A DNA stretch of 15,285 nt from CAZSXS01 sp964611385 (GCA_964611385.1 CAZSXS010000085.1:1-15285); one strand, 5' to 3'; positions 8,186-15,184 are shown, counted from the first letter of the stretch. The notes: generated by a model from the sequence alone, not told the origin. Translations and numbers: made by a program.

Positions 8186-8214
8186 AGTATAAACAGCTTT
8201 CCGCCTTTTGTCAC
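8186..8214 (-). promoter_or_regulatory. Sigma-A promoter of the ABC / HTH-receiver operon
   Basis: On the minus strand GTGACA (8209-8214) and TATACT (8186-8191) are separated by exactly 17 bp, one mismatch from consensus in each hexamer. Transcription would start near 8179, about 20 nt before the GTG at 8159. An inverted repeat CAACC-GCT-GGTTG (8235-8247) sits about 20 bp upstream of the -35, where an activator could bind. Confidence 0.7.
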
Positions 8215-8314
8215 TGACCGCAATTTTCATCTCTCAACCGCTGGTTGGATCTGGGAGGATAAAATTTATTTAGAGATATCTACAACGTTAATGATGACAG
8301 TTGAAGATTTCTTA

Positions 8315-8481
8315 GAGGGTGTTTAATATCTTCTTAGTAATAACGAAATAAAGGCCAACTTGACAGCTTGTAGGGAGTTTGGAATTTTTCGTTCACAATT
8401 TTTCCACAACAAACGGTAATCCTCTAACCAGCCAAAAGTGCGTTCGACAATCCAACGCTTGGGAAGAACATCAAAACCTCG
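8315..8481 (-). pseudogene. IS5-family transposase, C-terminal remnant with one IS end
   Basis: On the minus strand about 53 codons up to the TAA at 8323 read RGFDVLPKRWIVERTF, then GWLEDYRLLWKNCERK and end in FISLLLRRY. This is the C-terminal end of an IS5-family (IS427/IS1031-like) DDE transposase, including the catalytic Glu in VERTF and the usual LLLRR tail. Just outside the stop, GAGGGTGTTTAA (from 8315) looks like the element's terminal repeat, and a TTA at 8312-8314 could be half of a 3-bp target duplication. The rest of the element is gone: at about 8478-8482 the sequence becomes MCP coding sequence. The frame also reads further upstream into MCP sequence, but that part is not transposase. 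It cannot transpose by itself. Confidence 0.85.
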
Positions 8482-10505
8482 GAAGTTCGTACCTATGTAG
8501 CAACCGGTGAAGAGGAACATTACACCAATTACTGGAACGAAGTAAATAATTTAAAAACCAGGGAAACTGCTGTATCCCAAATGGAAGAGGCTGGCATAAC
8601 GCTAGAAGAAAAGCAGAAAATTACAGCGATGTCGGACCTGTCCAATTTCTTGGTTCCCTTGGAGAATCAAGCCATGCAGGCAGTCAAAAACAACGATAAG
8701 AACACAGCCATGAATTTGGTTTTTGGCCCAGAATATCAACGCAATATTAAACAAATCAAACAACTTCAAACAGATTTTCTGAACATCATGGAAAAAAGAA
8801 CCTTAGAAAACATAGAATCAATTGAATCCGATACATATATTCTCTGGATTATTTCATTCTCCTTTGTCATCCTTTTGATTTTGGTGCAGATTCTGTCAGC
8901 CTTTTTCACTCGAAAGTTGATCATTGCTCCTATTATACAATTGAAGGATGAAATGAATGAATTGTCGGAGGGACGTTTTGCCACCAACTCCGCGTTAGTG
9001 CCTGATACCTCTGAAATCGGAAGCCTTGTTTATCTGTGGGGAAGGTAAAGGGAATCATTCTCTTGCTCATCTAAAGCCTTCAAAAGGTAAGCAGCGAATT
9101 AAAGGAAGGTGACATTGAAGCACGCGTATCAGAAAGCGCCTTTACGGGTGAGTACCAAAATGCAGTGAAAGCGATTAATGCCTTGATTGACGACTATATT
9201 ACGGAAGTCATCACAATCCTGAATGCTTATGGGCAATTTGGGCAGGGCAACTTTGAAGTAAACTTGAAACAGTATTCAGGCAAAAAAAGCCTCGCCAACG
9301 AAAAATTTGATCAGCTTAAATCCAACATTCAATCTGTCAACATAGAGCTTTCAAGTTTAATCGCTTCTGTGCTTGAAGGAAAGATGGATTCAAGAGTAGA
9401 TACCTCACACTATAGCGGCGACTGGAAAAGCCTTATGGAAAGGCTTAATATGCTCTTGCAAGTAATCAGTGAACCTATTAATGAAGCCAATGAAGTGCTT
9501 GCTATGCTTTCAACGGGGAATTTCAATATAACTGTAAGCAAAAAATATAAAGGTAACTTTGCAGAAATGATGAATTCCTTTGACAGAATGATTACATCTA
9601 TTGCTTCGTATATCACGGAAATTACAGAAGTACTTGATTCAATCTCCAAGGGAGATCTGGCTGTAAGTATCAATCGAAAGTATGACGTGCAATTTGATCT
9701 GATTAAAAATTCCATCAATCATATCGCCCTCACTTTGAAAACCACTATGCTTGAAATCAAAACATCAGCTGATAGCATGCTGATGAGTGCCAATAAGGTA
9801 TCGGAAACAGCCTCAGACTTGGCCAGTGGCGCAAGTATACAAGCCGGCACTGTTGAGGAACTCAGTTCTTCCGTAACAGAGATCAACGAGCATATGTTCA
9901 GAACAGCCGAACAGGCTCAGGCAGCCAGCCAAATCTCCCAACAATCCATCCAAAGTGCTAAAGAAGGAAGCCAAGAAATGCTTAATATGCTTACCGCCAT
10001 GGATGACATCAAGAACGCTTCCCTAAAAATCTCAAACGTCATTAAACTCATTGATGATATTGCTTTCCAAACCAACCTTCTAGCCCTGAATGCAGCTGTG
10101 GAAGCCGCACGAGCCGGTGAGCATGGAAAGGGCTTTGCTGTTGTAGCTTCCGAGGTTCACTCCCTAGCTGCAAGATGCTCCCATTCTGCCAAAGATACTA
10201 CTGCATTAATCGAAGATGCCATTGGTAAGATACAGGTGGGTACGAATAAAGCCAATGCTTCCTCCGAATCATTCAAAAAAATTGTTTCAAGTATTGATTC
10301 CGTTTGTGAAACGATCAATCAAATTCAAGTTGACACCAAGAAACAAAGCAATCGAGTATCAATGATCTCTATAGGAATCAATCAGATATCACAAGTGACA
10401 CAGTCTAATTCGGCGACCTCAGAGGAGTCTGCGGCTACCTCTCAGGAGCTGATGAGTATGGCCAGTGTGTTGAATAAGCTGGTGTCGCAATTTAGTTTGC
10501 AGTAA
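8482..10505 (+). pseudogene. Methyl-accepting chemotaxis protein, 5'-truncated, frameshifted and interrupted
   Basis: The sequence enters inside the external four-helix-bundle sensor domain (SEVRTYVATGEEEHYTNYW). A membrane helix follows (YILWIISFSFVILLILVQIL, about 8836-8895), a HAMP domain, a chain of further HAMP-like units (9108-9700) and a full cytoplasmic signalling domain with the hairpin tip IDDIAFQTNLLALNAAVEAA, then RAGEHGKGFAVVA. Three lesions are seen: loss of the start, first membrane helix and part of the sensor domain at the IS5 junction; a one-base deletion near 9032-9040 (frame ends at 9048); and a TAA at 9072-9074 in the downstream frame, probably from GAA. The downstream frame stays open to 10505, so a soluble 446-residue fragment from a GTG at 9165 is conceivable, but no clear ribosome binding site supports it. 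An intact MCP would signal through CheW/CheA. Confidence 0.88.
8971..9700 (+). repeat. Poly-HAMP repeat region of the MCP
   Basis: Six segments share a Gly followed by a polar residue and a hydrophobic one, then a short beta-like stretch: SEGRF (Gly codon 8971), KEGDI (9108), GQGNF (9246), LEGKM (9378), STGNF (9516) and SKGDL (9651). The intervals are 46 (after restoring the missing base), 46, 44, 46 and 45 residues. Each unit has the two amphipathic helices and connector expected of a HAMP domain. Poly-HAMP chains are known in some receptors and transmit or integrate signals; the assignment here rests on period and motif. Confidence 0.7.
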
Positions 10506-10589
10506 TGAGTGGCTAAAATGATGTGAGTCGTTTCGACTACGCTGACGAATTATTATTTTCAACGCAAATAAACCTATAGAATTGGGTAA

Positions 10590-10641
10590 AAAAACCCCCA
10601 GTGAAATGGATTGAAACAACTCCAGTTCACTGGGGGTTTTT
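10590..10641. terminator. Bidirectional rho-independent terminator
   Basis: The arms 10590-10605 (AAAAACCCCCAGTGAA) and 10626-10641 are perfect 16-bp reverse complements with a 20-nt loop. T5 ends the plus strand and a T7 run follows on the minus strand. It sits between the MCP end (plus, 10505) and the DUF4153 gene end (minus, 10673) and should stop transcription from both sides. Confidence 0.9.
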
Positions 10642-10672
10642 AATGTTGAAAAACCTTTTTTAGCAAAACCTT

Positions 10673-12346
10673 CTATTTTTGAAGCGCTAAACTTCTAAAC
10701 AAAGTCCAGTTTTGCCATTGATCCTCTTTGGGTAGCATCAAAAGTTGGTCGAAGCCCGAATGCTTTGCATTTACATTTGTGGCTTCCTCCTTTCGATATA
10801 TTTTATAATCCAAACAGACATATTTTTCCTCATCCAAAAGGGGCTTGATGGCGTAAAGATCCTCTGGGGAGCCGTAAGAGACGGAAATCTGCCGAAGCTT
10901 TCCGGCCATAAACAGGTCTACATTCAACTTGGAAACTAAAAATGTACTGCCTGTTATATTCACCACCAGGTAAGAAACCAAGCCTGTCAGTACAAAGAGT
11001 TTTAAGAACCGTACCCTGTCCACGAATAGCTTTAAGACGGTAATGAACAGCAGAACAACTTCCATAGCTAAAAATGTAAGTACCCAAAGTCGCAGGCTCG
11101 TATAGCCATAAACATCAATGTATAAAAGCATGCGATACACAGAAGAGGCGATCAGAATACATGTAAAGAAGCAAAGGGATAATAGCAGCAGTTTTAAAAG
11201 CTTATGCGTTCTTGCCTCCTCAAAAACACTGATAAAGATGATAAGAACCGAAAAATTGATCACTGTAACAAAAAGCAGTTGGAAAAAGCCCTCTCTTGCA
11301 TATTGCGAATAGACCATGCCCTCGGGTAATGTCATAAAGCCTCCGTTAAAGAGATAGGCGACCTGTACAAAGGAGAACAGGAGGAATACAAGGTTAATCA
11401 GGATCAAAAAGGTAGCACTGATGACCACATCCGTCTTAATGATAGCAAGTTCGATACCTCTGCCTTGGGTGCAAACCTTGTGGCCGTGGTAGATATAGCC
11501 GGTAAAAAAGATCCATGATATAACAAGAGAAGCAAGAAAAGAAAAGTGAATCAAGCTTCCCTGTGTCAAGCGGATAAAGGTATCCTCAATCAACTTCCCG
11601 AAAACCATGTCCGCAGAAATAAGCAACGCAAGAATAAAAAGGAGTACAGGAGCGGAAATCAACATCCCAATAATCACTTTGCTTAAGGTAGAAGCGTCTT
11701 TGCGTTCTTCCTTGTTTTCCTTCTTTCGGGCAGTAAAGCTTTGAATGGCTGGAACAAAGATAAGCCAATTACTGAATATGTTGAATAAGAATGCCGTTGA
11801 ATCCAAAGCTCTGCGTTGCTCCTGCATGGCTGAGAAGGTATAGGCAGCAAACAACATATGCATGATGACGACATTTCCGTAGGTAAAAAGATTAAGGGAA
11901 AAAATACCGTTATATAGGGAAATAATACAAATAGGTATAAGCCAATACACAGACCTTTTATTCTTATACAAGCCCTGATGCTTAAGCGTAAAAGTTAAGG
12001 TCAGGAAGGCAATTGGGCAAAAGAAGGTGAAGGACAGCTGAGGTAGCACCTCTACTCCGCTAAAGCAAATGGCATATACGAACGCTAAAAGTACAGCCGA
12101 CAGCATATAAGCGCCCGCTTCTCTTCGGTTTAAGGTAACTTTGGACTTTGTTTCAACCCGCTGCGTATAAACTGGATTGGGGCAGATACTTGCATTAGGG
12201 AGGTTGTTTTTGTTGGTGATCTGGCTTTCGTCGGGTAATTGGCTTTCGTTAGGTAATTTGCTTTCATCTGAAAGCTGGCTATCGTTGAGTAATCTGTTTT
12301 CGTCAGGTAGTTTTATATCCATTGATGAGTTTTCATTTTCATTCAT
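10673..12346 (-). CDS. DUF4153/DUF4173-type multi-pass membrane protein
   Basis: A 557-residue protein with a hydrophilic N-terminus (about 75 residues) followed by many membrane segments (for example AYMLSAVLLAFVYAICFSGV and VIIGMLISAPVLLFILALLI). The stretch around FVQVAYLFNGG, LPEGMVYSQYAREGFFQLLF is the recognisable core of the DUF4173 family. After the last helix is a hydrophilic C-terminal tail (DLYAIKPLLDEEKYVCLDYK). Function is unknown. Residues 12-53 consist of seven six-residue repeats (KLPDEN, RLLNDS, QLSDES and so on). An ATG at 12355 lies right against AGGAGG, whereas the ATG at 12346 is 9 nt from it and overlaps the upstream stop by 8 nt, so 12346 is preferred. It is the third gene of the DUF2975/Xre operon and probably translationally coupled to the regulator. 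Confidence 0.85.
   Translation of the reverse strand: MNENENSSMDIKLPDENRLLNDSQLSDESKLPNESQLPDESQITNKNNLPNASICPNPVYTQRVETKSKVTLNRREAGAYMLSAVLLAFVYAICFSGVEVLPQLSFTFFCPIAFLTLTFTLKHQGLYKNKRSVYWLIPICIISLYNGIFSLNLFTYGNVVIMHMLFAAYTFSAMQEQRRALDSTAFLFNIFSNWLIFVPAIQSFTARKKENKEERKDASTLSKVIIGMLISAPVLLFILALLISADMVFGKLIEDTFIRLTQGSLIHFSFLASLVISWIFFTGYIYHGHKVCTQGRGIELAIIKTDVVISATFLILINLVFLLFSFVQVAYLFNGGFMTLPEGMVYSQYAREGFFQLLFVTVINFSVLIIFISVFEEARTHKLLKLLLLSLCFFTCILIASSVYRMLLYIDVYGYTSLRLWVLTFLAMEVVLLFITVLKLFVDRVRFLKLFVLTGLVSYLVVNITGSTFLVSKLNVDLFMAGKLRQISVSYGSPEDLYAIKPLLDEEKYVCLDYKIYRKEEATNVNAKHSGFDQLLMLPKEDQWQNWTLFRSLALQK
12188..12313 (-). repeat. Seven 18-bp tandem repeats inside the DUF4153 gene
   Basis: The coding strand holds seven in-frame 18-bp units of the type (A/C)A(A/G)-(C/T)T(A/T/C)-CC(T/C)-(A/G)AC-GAA-AGC. 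They encode KLPDEN, RLLNDS, QLSDES, KLPNES, QLPDES, QITNKN and NLPNAS. The middle units are the most alike, which is typical of slipped-strand expansion with decay at the ends. Confidence 0.85.
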
Positions 12347-12569
12347 TATCTTCATCCTCCTGTCTGATTTCTCCATTCCATTCCAATAAATCCCCAGGTT
12401 GGCAGTTCAAAACCCGGCAAATCTGTTCCAGTGTAGAAAAGCGTATGGCCTTGGCCTTACCGGTTTTTAAGATTGAAAGATTAGTAGTTGAGATACCAGC
12501 CCTTTCCGAAAGCTCGTTTAGGCTCATCTTTCGCTTGGCCATCATTACGTCAAGGTTTACAACAATCAT
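12339..12569 (-). CDS. Small Xre-family HTH regulator (YozG-like)
   Basis: A 76-residue DNA-binding protein that is almost entirely a Cro/C1-type HTH: MMAKRKMSLNELSERAGIST, then NLSILKTGKAKAIRFSTLEQ and ICRVLNCQPGDLLEW. The family is found next to DUF2975 genes, as in the yoaS-yozG pair of Bacillus subtilis. AGGAGGTG lies 4-6 nt before the ATG, and the upstream gene's TAG overlaps that ribosome binding site, so DUF2975 and this gene are coupled. Its stop overlaps the start of the DUF4153 gene. It may repress its own operon, possibly through the palindrome at 13105-13123; that is inferred from position only. The acidic tail (EIRQEDEDNE) partly results from the overlapping ribosome binding site of the next gene. 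Confidence 0.93.
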   Translation of the reverse strand: MIVVNLDVMMAKRKMSLNELSERAGISTTNLSILKTGKAKAIRFSTLEQICRVLNCQPGDLLEWNGEIRQEDEDNE

Positions 12570-12579
12570 TGCGCACCTC

Positions 12580-13041
12580 CTAAATGGTCAAGTCATTTTC
12601 ATCTTTATATTCCACCGCTTTTTTAAAAATGCCCGCCACCACCACAAATAAAAACCCGGCGATTAAGAAAATGTAGCCAATAGCAAAGGTCAACATGGTG
12701 GCTTGAAAAACAAGCAATGTAAAAAACATAAATGAGATAATGAAAGAACTTACAGCAATACGCTTGAGGCCCATTACGTTTTTTAAAACAAAAGGGTTTT
12801 TATTGTGGATGGTTTCCAAGAGTCCGATCAGTTGCCACAAAATACTGAGCGAACAAAGCCCACAGGGGGTCAGTAGCACCACGCAGGCCCAGTAGTAACG
12901 GGTATTATTCCAAAAGTACCATCCAAAATACTGCTTCAATATGAAGCCGAGGAATATCGTTACCAGCAAGCCAATAACAAACGTGAGCTGCAAGCAAAGC
13001 CGTAAGGCCTTCGATAAGCTCTCAAGCTTTAATAGATTCAT
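12580..13041 (-). CDS. DUF2975 membrane protein
   Basis: A 153-residue protein with four predicted membrane helices (around LQLTFVIGLLVTIFLGFILK, YYWACVVLLTPCGLCSLSIL, FIISFMFFTLLVFQATML and FAIGYIFLIAGFLFVVVAGI) and the IHNKNPFV stretch between helices 2 and 3 that is typical of DUF2975. A short charged tail (KKAVEYKDENDLTI) ends it. Function is unknown; members are regularly encoded before a small Xre regulator, as here with a 10-nt gap, and may sense the membrane state or antagonise the regulator. A longer frame up to 13179 exists, but GGGAGGAG lies right before the ATG at 13041 and the promoter lies at 13069-13098, so 13041 is the start. Confidence 0.9.
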   Translation of the reverse strand: MNLLKLESLSKALRLCLQLTFVIGLLVTIFLGFILKQYFGWYFWNNTRYYWACVVLLTPCGLCSLSILWQLIGLLETIHNKNPFVLKNVMGLKRIAVSSFIISFMFFTLLVFQATMLTFAIGYIFLIAGFLFVVVAGIFKKAVEYKDENDLTI

Positions 13042-13068
13042 TGTGCTCCTCCCAAGATCATTTTGTCC

Positions 13069-13098
13069 ATTATATTCCAAGATAGAAACGAATGTCAA
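13069..13098 (-). promoter_or_regulatory. Consensus sigma-A promoter of the DUF2975 operon
   Basis: On the minus strand TTGACA (13093-13098) and TATAAT (13069-13074) are both perfect and are separated by 18 bp. Transcription would start near 13062, about 20 nt before the DUF2975 ATG. Such a strong promoter suggests control by a repressor. Confidence 0.85.
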
Positions 13099-13104
13099 CA
13101 TAAT

Positions 13105-13123
13105 TTTTATGATTATCATAAAA
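13105..13123. promoter_or_regulatory. 19-bp palindrome next to the DUF2975 promoter
   Basis: TTTTATGAT-T-ATCATAAAA is a perfect inverted repeat with 9-bp arms around one base, starting 6 bp upstream of the -35. It lies between the minus-strand promoter and a possible plus-strand extended -10 (13131-13139), so a dimeric regulator here could affect both. The Xre protein of the operon is one candidate binder. A Fur-type site is another, since the AT-rich ATGATNATCAT core resembles it. Confidence 0.45.
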
Positions 13124-13130
13124 TATATTA

Positions 13131-13139
13131 TGCTATAAT
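13131..13139 (+). promoter_or_regulatory. Possible plus-strand extended -10 promoter
   Basis: TGCTATAAT is a perfect extended -10 (TGN-TATAAT), but no -35 like TTGACA lies 16-18 bp upstream. A start near 13146 would produce RNA through the 27-bp hairpin at 13188-13248, antisense to the 3' region of glyS. No gene follows. Confidence 0.3.
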
Positions 13140-13187
13140 TGTCGGAGGACGTATTTAAAAATATTTTTCGGGTCTTCAAAAACCGTG

Positions 13188-13248
13188 GGGGTGAAGGAGA
13201 AGAAAACTTTTTTCAAACGGCGAAAAAAGTTTTCTTCTCCTTCACCCC
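13188..13248. repeat. Perfect 27-bp inverted repeat downstream of glyS
   Basis: The arms 13188-13214 and 13222-13248 are perfect reverse complements with a 7-nt loop (AAACGGC on the plus strand). One arm is almost all purines (GGGGTGAAGGAGAAGAAAAC). On the minus strand a T5 run (13175-13179 region) lies 8-13 nt after the stem, so it may end the glyS transcript. Its length and the lack of a U-tract right at the base are unlike ordinary terminators and more like a dispersed palindromic element. Confidence 0.75.
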
Positions 13249-13265
13249 ACACCCCCTATCCTCAT

Positions 13266-13331
13266 CTTTCAAAAAAGCCGGATATTAAGGGTGGTGTCAA
13301 TCCCATGGAAATTTTGAAAGCCGCCTTTTTT
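13266..13331. terminator. Second inverted repeat downstream of glyS
   Basis: CTTTCAAAA (13266-13274) and TTTTGAAAG (13312-13320) are perfect 9-bp complements. Alternatively AAAAAAGCCGG (13271-13281) pairs with CCGCCTTTTTT (13321-13331) with one mismatch. On the plus strand the U-rich TTTTTTCTTTATTTT follows the second arm. The loops are long, about 37-39 nt, so this is a weak terminator candidate on either strand. Confidence 0.35.
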
Positions 13332-13390
13332 CTTTATTTTACCATATTCATTGATTTTCCCCTCTATCATTGACTGATTACAGATCGGAA

Positions 13391-14764
13391 TCACTCAAAG
13401 ACCAAAGCATTCCGAACATAGTCTGCCAGTTCAGAAGCATGAAGGCTGATTTGCTCCATGCTGTCCCTATCCCGAACTGTAAGCAGATCGCTTTCCAAAG
13501 TGTTGTCGTCAATGGTCACCGCAAAGGGCGTTCCAATGGCATCTCCTCGACGATATCTCCTTCCAATATTTCCGGAGTCATCATAGGAAGTCATAAACTG
13601 CTGTTTTAAGCCACTATAGACTTCGAGGGCTTTCTCTCGGTGGCGCTTTTTGACCAAGGGCAGTACATTAACTTTTATGGGAGCCAAATAGGGTTTGAGT
13701 TTTAAAACCTGGCGGGTTTCCTGATCTTCCAACGGCTCTTCCACTAGAGCTTCAAACAAGACAGCAAGAAAAGCACGGCCGACTCCGCAAGTGGATTCAA
13801 TAATATAAGGGATATATCTTTCATTGCTGTTTTCATCAAAGTAGCTCATACTCTTGCCTGAATAGGCTTGATGTCGGCTTAAGTCGAAGTCAGTGCGGTT
13901 ATGGGTTCCGTTGATTTCCCCCCAACCAAAGGGAAACAAATATTCAATATCGCAAGCTGCCTTTGCATAGTGGGCTAACTTGTCATGATCATGAAAGCGC
14001 AAATGCTCCTTTTGCAGGCCCAAGAACTCAAAAAAGTCCATTCCATACTGCTTGAAAAATCCATAAAACGCTTCGTCCTCACCCTTCTTGCAAAAGGTTT
14101 GATGCTCCATTTGTTCAAATTCTATGGTTCTGAAAATAAAGTTACCAGGTGTAATTTCGTTTCTAAAACCCTTGCCGATTTGACCAATACTAAAGGGGAG
14201 CTTGACCCGCATGGAGCGCAACACATTCAAAAAATTTACATACTCACCCTGTGCATTTTCCGGCCTCAGATATATAGTATTGGAACTGCTCTGGGTCACT
14301 CCCCGCTGGGTTGAAAACATCAGGTTAAATTGCCGAATATCCGTAAAGTTAGACTTTCCGCAGACAGGGCAGGGGAGCGCTCTTTGGATAATAAAGTTAT
14401 ACAATTCCTCTTGCGTCATTAGATCAGCGTTGATTGTTTGATCATAGGCCTGAACCAAGTTATCAGCTCGATGCCTGGTTTTACATTCCTTACAGTCCAA
14501 CAAAGGATCTGTGAAGCTATCCAAATGCCCGCTGGCTTCCCAGACCTTGTGATTCATAAAAATGTCAGAGTCCAATTCAAAGCTGTTATCCATTTTTTGA
14601 ATAAAGAAGTACCTCCACGCATCCTTGATGTTGTTTTTCAAGCGACTGCCCAAGGGCCCGTAATCCCAGGTGTTGGCTAAGCCGCCATAAATCTCGCTAC
14701 CCTGAAATACAAATCCATATTGATTACAATAGTTCACCATTTCTTCCATAGAGCATTTTTTCAT
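13391..14764 (-). CDS. glyS: Glycyl-tRNA synthetase, homodimeric (alpha2) type
   Basis: This class II aminoacyl-tRNA synthetase attaches glycine to tRNA-Gly in the cytosol using ATP. The 457-residue length and the N-terminal MVNYCNQYGFVFQGSEIYGG, then LANTWDYGPLGSRLKNN are typical of the single-chain bacterial/eukaryotic type, distinct from the glyQ/glyS alpha2beta2 enzyme. Motif 2 region: GKGFRNEITPGNFIFRTIEFEQ, with Arg and Glu that bind ATP. Motif 3 region: ESTCGVGRAFLAVL. Cys pairs CKECKTRH and CPVCGKSN suggest the zinc-like insertion. The C-terminal anticodon-binding domain runs from about residue 355 (LAPIKVNVLPLVKK) to the end (ASELADYVRNALVFE). The ATG at 14764 is preceded by GGGAG at about 10 nt. 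Expression is controlled by the T-box leader upstream. Confidence 0.96.
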   Translation of the reverse strand: MKKCSMEEMVNYCNQYGFVFQGSEIYGGLANTWDYGPLGSRLKNNIKDAWRYFFIQKMDNSFELDSDIFMNHKVWEASGHLDSFTDPLLDCKECKTRHRADNLVQAYDQTINADLMTQEELYNFIIQRALPCPVCGKSNFTDIRQFNLMFSTQRGVTQSSSNTIYLRPENAQGEYVNFLNVLRSMRVKLPFSIGQIGKGFRNEITPGNFIFRTIEFEQMEHQTFCKKGEDEAFYGFFKQYGMDFFEFLGLQKEHLRFHDHDKLAHYAKAACDIEYLFPFGWGEINGTHNRTDFDLSRHQAYSGKSMSYFDENSNERYIPYIIESTCGVGRAFLAVLFEALVEEPLEDQETRQVLKLKPYLAPIKVNVLPLVKKRHREKALEVYSGLKQQFMTSYDDSGNIGRRYRRGDAIGTPFAVTIDDNTLESDLLTVRDRDSMEQISLHASELADYVRNALVFE

Positions 14765-14781
14765 CTTTCTTTCTCCCTTCT

Positions 14782-14818
14782 AAAATAAAAAACGCCCTAA
14801 GCAAAAATGCTTAGGGCG
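14782..14818 (-). terminator. T-box intrinsic terminator
   Basis: A perfect 10-bp GC-rich stem with the 6-nt loop ATTTTT, then TTTTTTATTTT. It overlaps the downstream part of the T-box structure, so it is the off-state hairpin of the riboswitch. Confidence 0.93.
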
Positions 14819-15178
14819 AACATAGACTGTCCGTGGTTCCACCTAAATTCAGAAGATTTTATCTCAGTCACGTTCAATGTTACAAAGCCGACATGCAAGT
14901 ATCTGGAAATTCACCTGATAATAACTGCATAGGGTAGTTTTAAAGACTGAGTATATCCACACTCAATAGCACAGGTGCAGGGTTAAAATTCTACACGGTA
15001 TGCCTTTTCCTTCTAACGGTGGAAGCTCCGGTGGTCTCTACTTAGAAATTTTCCTTTCAATCCACAGCTCAAAGGCGCCTTCTATATTGTCCTCATGAAG
15101 ATTCGCACCCACCATCTTCTCTCTGAAATCAGAGCAATATATACTATTCCTTGTCTTTGCCATTAACTATATGAAGTT
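14782..15178 (-). promoter_or_regulatory. Glycine T-box riboswitch leader of glyS
   Basis: A complete T-box read on the minus strand. Stem I: arms TATATTG (15135-15141) and CAATATA (15083-15089) enclose a GGTGGGTGCGAA distal-loop motif. The specifier loop below has AGTA on the 5' side and GAA on the 3' side, followed by specifier GGC (15079-15077), which reads tRNA-Gly(GCC). The T-box sequence AGGTGGAACCACGG (14831-14844) offers UGGA to the UCCA end of uncharged tRNA-Gly. The terminator stem CGCCCTAAGC/GCTTAGGGCG (14793-14818, loop ATTTTT) is followed by T6. When tRNA-Gly is uncharged the antiterminator forms and glyS is transcribed. Confidence 0.95.
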
Positions 15179-15184
15179 TGAAGT

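Noticed and set aside
8235..8247. CAACC-GCT-GGTTG inverted repeat upstream of the ABC promoter
   Set aside because: Arms of 5 bp are common by chance. It is mentioned with the promoter but not called as an operator.
8157..8325. A plus-strand frame of about 55 codons (including NSFPPFVTDRNFHLSTAGWI) that runs into the IS5 end
   Set aside because: It has no start codon with a ribosome binding site and no family I recognise, and the strong minus-strand ABC promoter lies inside it. It might be a gene tail cut by the IS, but the evidence is too thin to call.
9165..10505. The MCP C-terminal frame as an independent intact gene
   Set aside because: The frame continues upstream of the GTG with clear HAMP sequence, so the GTG is an internal Val codon and not a true start. 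It is reported as part of the pseudogene.
13042..13179. N-terminal extension of the DUF2975 protein to 13179
   Set aside because: The extension covers the perfect -10/-35 promoter and lacks a ribosome binding site, while GGGAGGAG directly precedes the ATG at 13041.
13185..13373. 62-codon plus-strand frame
   Set aside because: It is translated hairpin sequence (KEKKTFFKRRKKFSS reflects the inverted repeat), without a ribosome binding site.
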